64,000 nt of DNA from Bacillus sp. MM2020_1 (GTDB lineage Bacteria > Bacillota > Bacilli > Bacillales > Cytobacillaceae). Shown here one piece after another: positions 63,489 to 64,000 of this stretch. Numbering within the stretch: the stretch's first letter is position 1; every line of letters begins with the position of its first letter. The stretch is taken from the NCBI GenBank assembly GCA_011250595.1, contig JAANMP010000012.1, positions 53,538 through 117,537 on the forward strand, in the 5' to 3' direction. A program made the position numbers and the translations under genes. Below the pieces are notes generated by a model that saw nothing but the letters and a program-made list of their open reading frames with translations, was not told the origin of the DNA and made no database searches.

Positions 63489-64000
63489 AAATTTCGACAA
63501 AATTTTTGTTAATTCTGGCGTAAATCTTGATCGACCTTCCCTTTGATAGGGTTTTGGTCCTTTCCCGTTATATCTCCCTTCCCATCGCTACCATATTTTC
63601 TGTGTACATATGTAGAATTTTCTTCTTTCATATGGTAATTCTAGGAAGCGACAAAGAGAGAAAAGTGGTACCAAACTTGGATACTATTTCGACAATCTCT
63701 GCCCCGGGCATGAATCTGCATCGACATAAATAGTCGGATTGCCTTTCACATAAGTATTAATTCTACATCTCTCCGCATATTCCTTCTTTAAGTAATAACT
63801 TTTATAAAAGGTTTTATGTCGAATTCTTTTTAGGGGGTTCCCTTGACATCTAACAATAAATAGTTTATTCGTTCACAAGCAAGTCTAAACCTAAAAAGAA
63901 ATATTTTTATCACAATTTTTTATTATAGTACATTTATTATCATTTTACCATAACTTTTTATTATTATTATTCCACTTTCTATCAGAAGAAAACACATAAT
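63489..64000. other. Upstream region of dnaG to window end
   Basis: About 510 AT-rich bases with no convincing gene. A plus-strand TTGACA at 63844 has no good -10 at 17 bases, and short frames on the plus strand lack ribosome sites. The main vegetative promoters of the dnaG-sigA operon may lie here or beyond the window. Confidence 0.5.

Noticed and set aside
63527..63733. 68-codon plus-strand frame upstream of dnaG
   Set aside because: No Shine-Dalgarno sequence and no recognisable product; it lies in the promoter region of dnaG-sigA.

Overview
This window is the chromosome of a spore-former of the family Bacillaceae, probably a Neobacillus/Bacillus-like species. The evidence is gene order: with few gaps it follows the Bacillus subtilis yqhQ-to-dnaG region (yqhQ, yqhP, yqhO, lipM, yqhL, gcvPB-gcvPA-gcvT, yqhH, yqhG, comG, yqzE, yqgY to yqgB, yqfZ to yqfO, trmK, cccA, sigA, dnaG). 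Start sites carry strong AGGAGG-type Shine-Dalgarno sequences, GC is low, and several GC-rich repeat families typical of Bacillaceae are present. The genus is inference; the gene order is visible.

Layout. 1-2.6 kb: yqhQ (cut by the window edge), yqhP, patatin-like yqhO and a secreted NlpC/P60 peptidase. 2.7-6.4 kb: two group II introns on the minus strand, one nested inside the other (a twintron), sitting just after the terminator of nrdJ. 6.4-9.2 kb: nrdJ, a B12-dependent ribonucleotide reductase with a paired NrdR operator. 9.3-15.1 kb: octanoyltransferase lipM, rhodanese yqhL and the glycine cleavage operon under a tandem glycine riboswitch. 15.2-22.3 kb: SNF2-type helicase yqhH, yqhG, and the comGA-GG pseudopilus operon for DNA uptake, which is interrupted by a dispersed repeat between comGB and comGC. 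22.5-26.2 kb: a Cys-rich SufR-type regulator and small conserved genes yqgY, yqgX, yqgW, yqgV. 26.3-27.2 kb: a composite repeat with a transposase remnant, next to yqgU. 28.4-34.3 kb: glcK, yqgQ, rhomboid protease gluP, L-lactate dehydrogenase, a DUF92 protein, yqgN and rpmG. 35.2-40.5 kb: phosphate operon pstS-C-A-B-B-phoU with a PhoP-box array. 40.6-46.9 kb: PBP2, the MFS protein yqgE, sodA, an FNR-type regulator with an Fe-S cysteine motif, a second copy of the composite repeat in inverted orientation, and yqgC. 47-57.6 kb: yqgB, yqfZ, ispG, yqfX, yqfW, the znuC-znuB-zur zinc operon, yqfT, nfo, cshB, yqfQ and ispH. 57.6-64 kb: yqfO, trmK, a dispersed repeat, cytochrome cccA, sigA and dnaG with a candidate sigma-H promoter.

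Themes. The region is mostly housekeeping: lipoate/glycine metabolism, isoprenoids (ispG, ispH), RNA and DNA metabolism, metal and phosphate homeostasis. Several genes suit life across changing oxygen levels: an oxygen-indifferent class II RNR, lactate dehydrogenase, an FNR-like sensor next to sodA, and Fe-S enzymes. Accessory DNA is confined to intergenic spots, usually at or near terminators: the twintron after the nrdJ terminator, the IS remnant in the yqgU terminator, and dispersed repeats after comGB and cccA. The nested introns are the most unusual item. Removing the inner intron in silico restores, base for base, the expected domain V-VI junction of the outer group IIC intron. No tRNA, rRNA or CRISPR array was seen.
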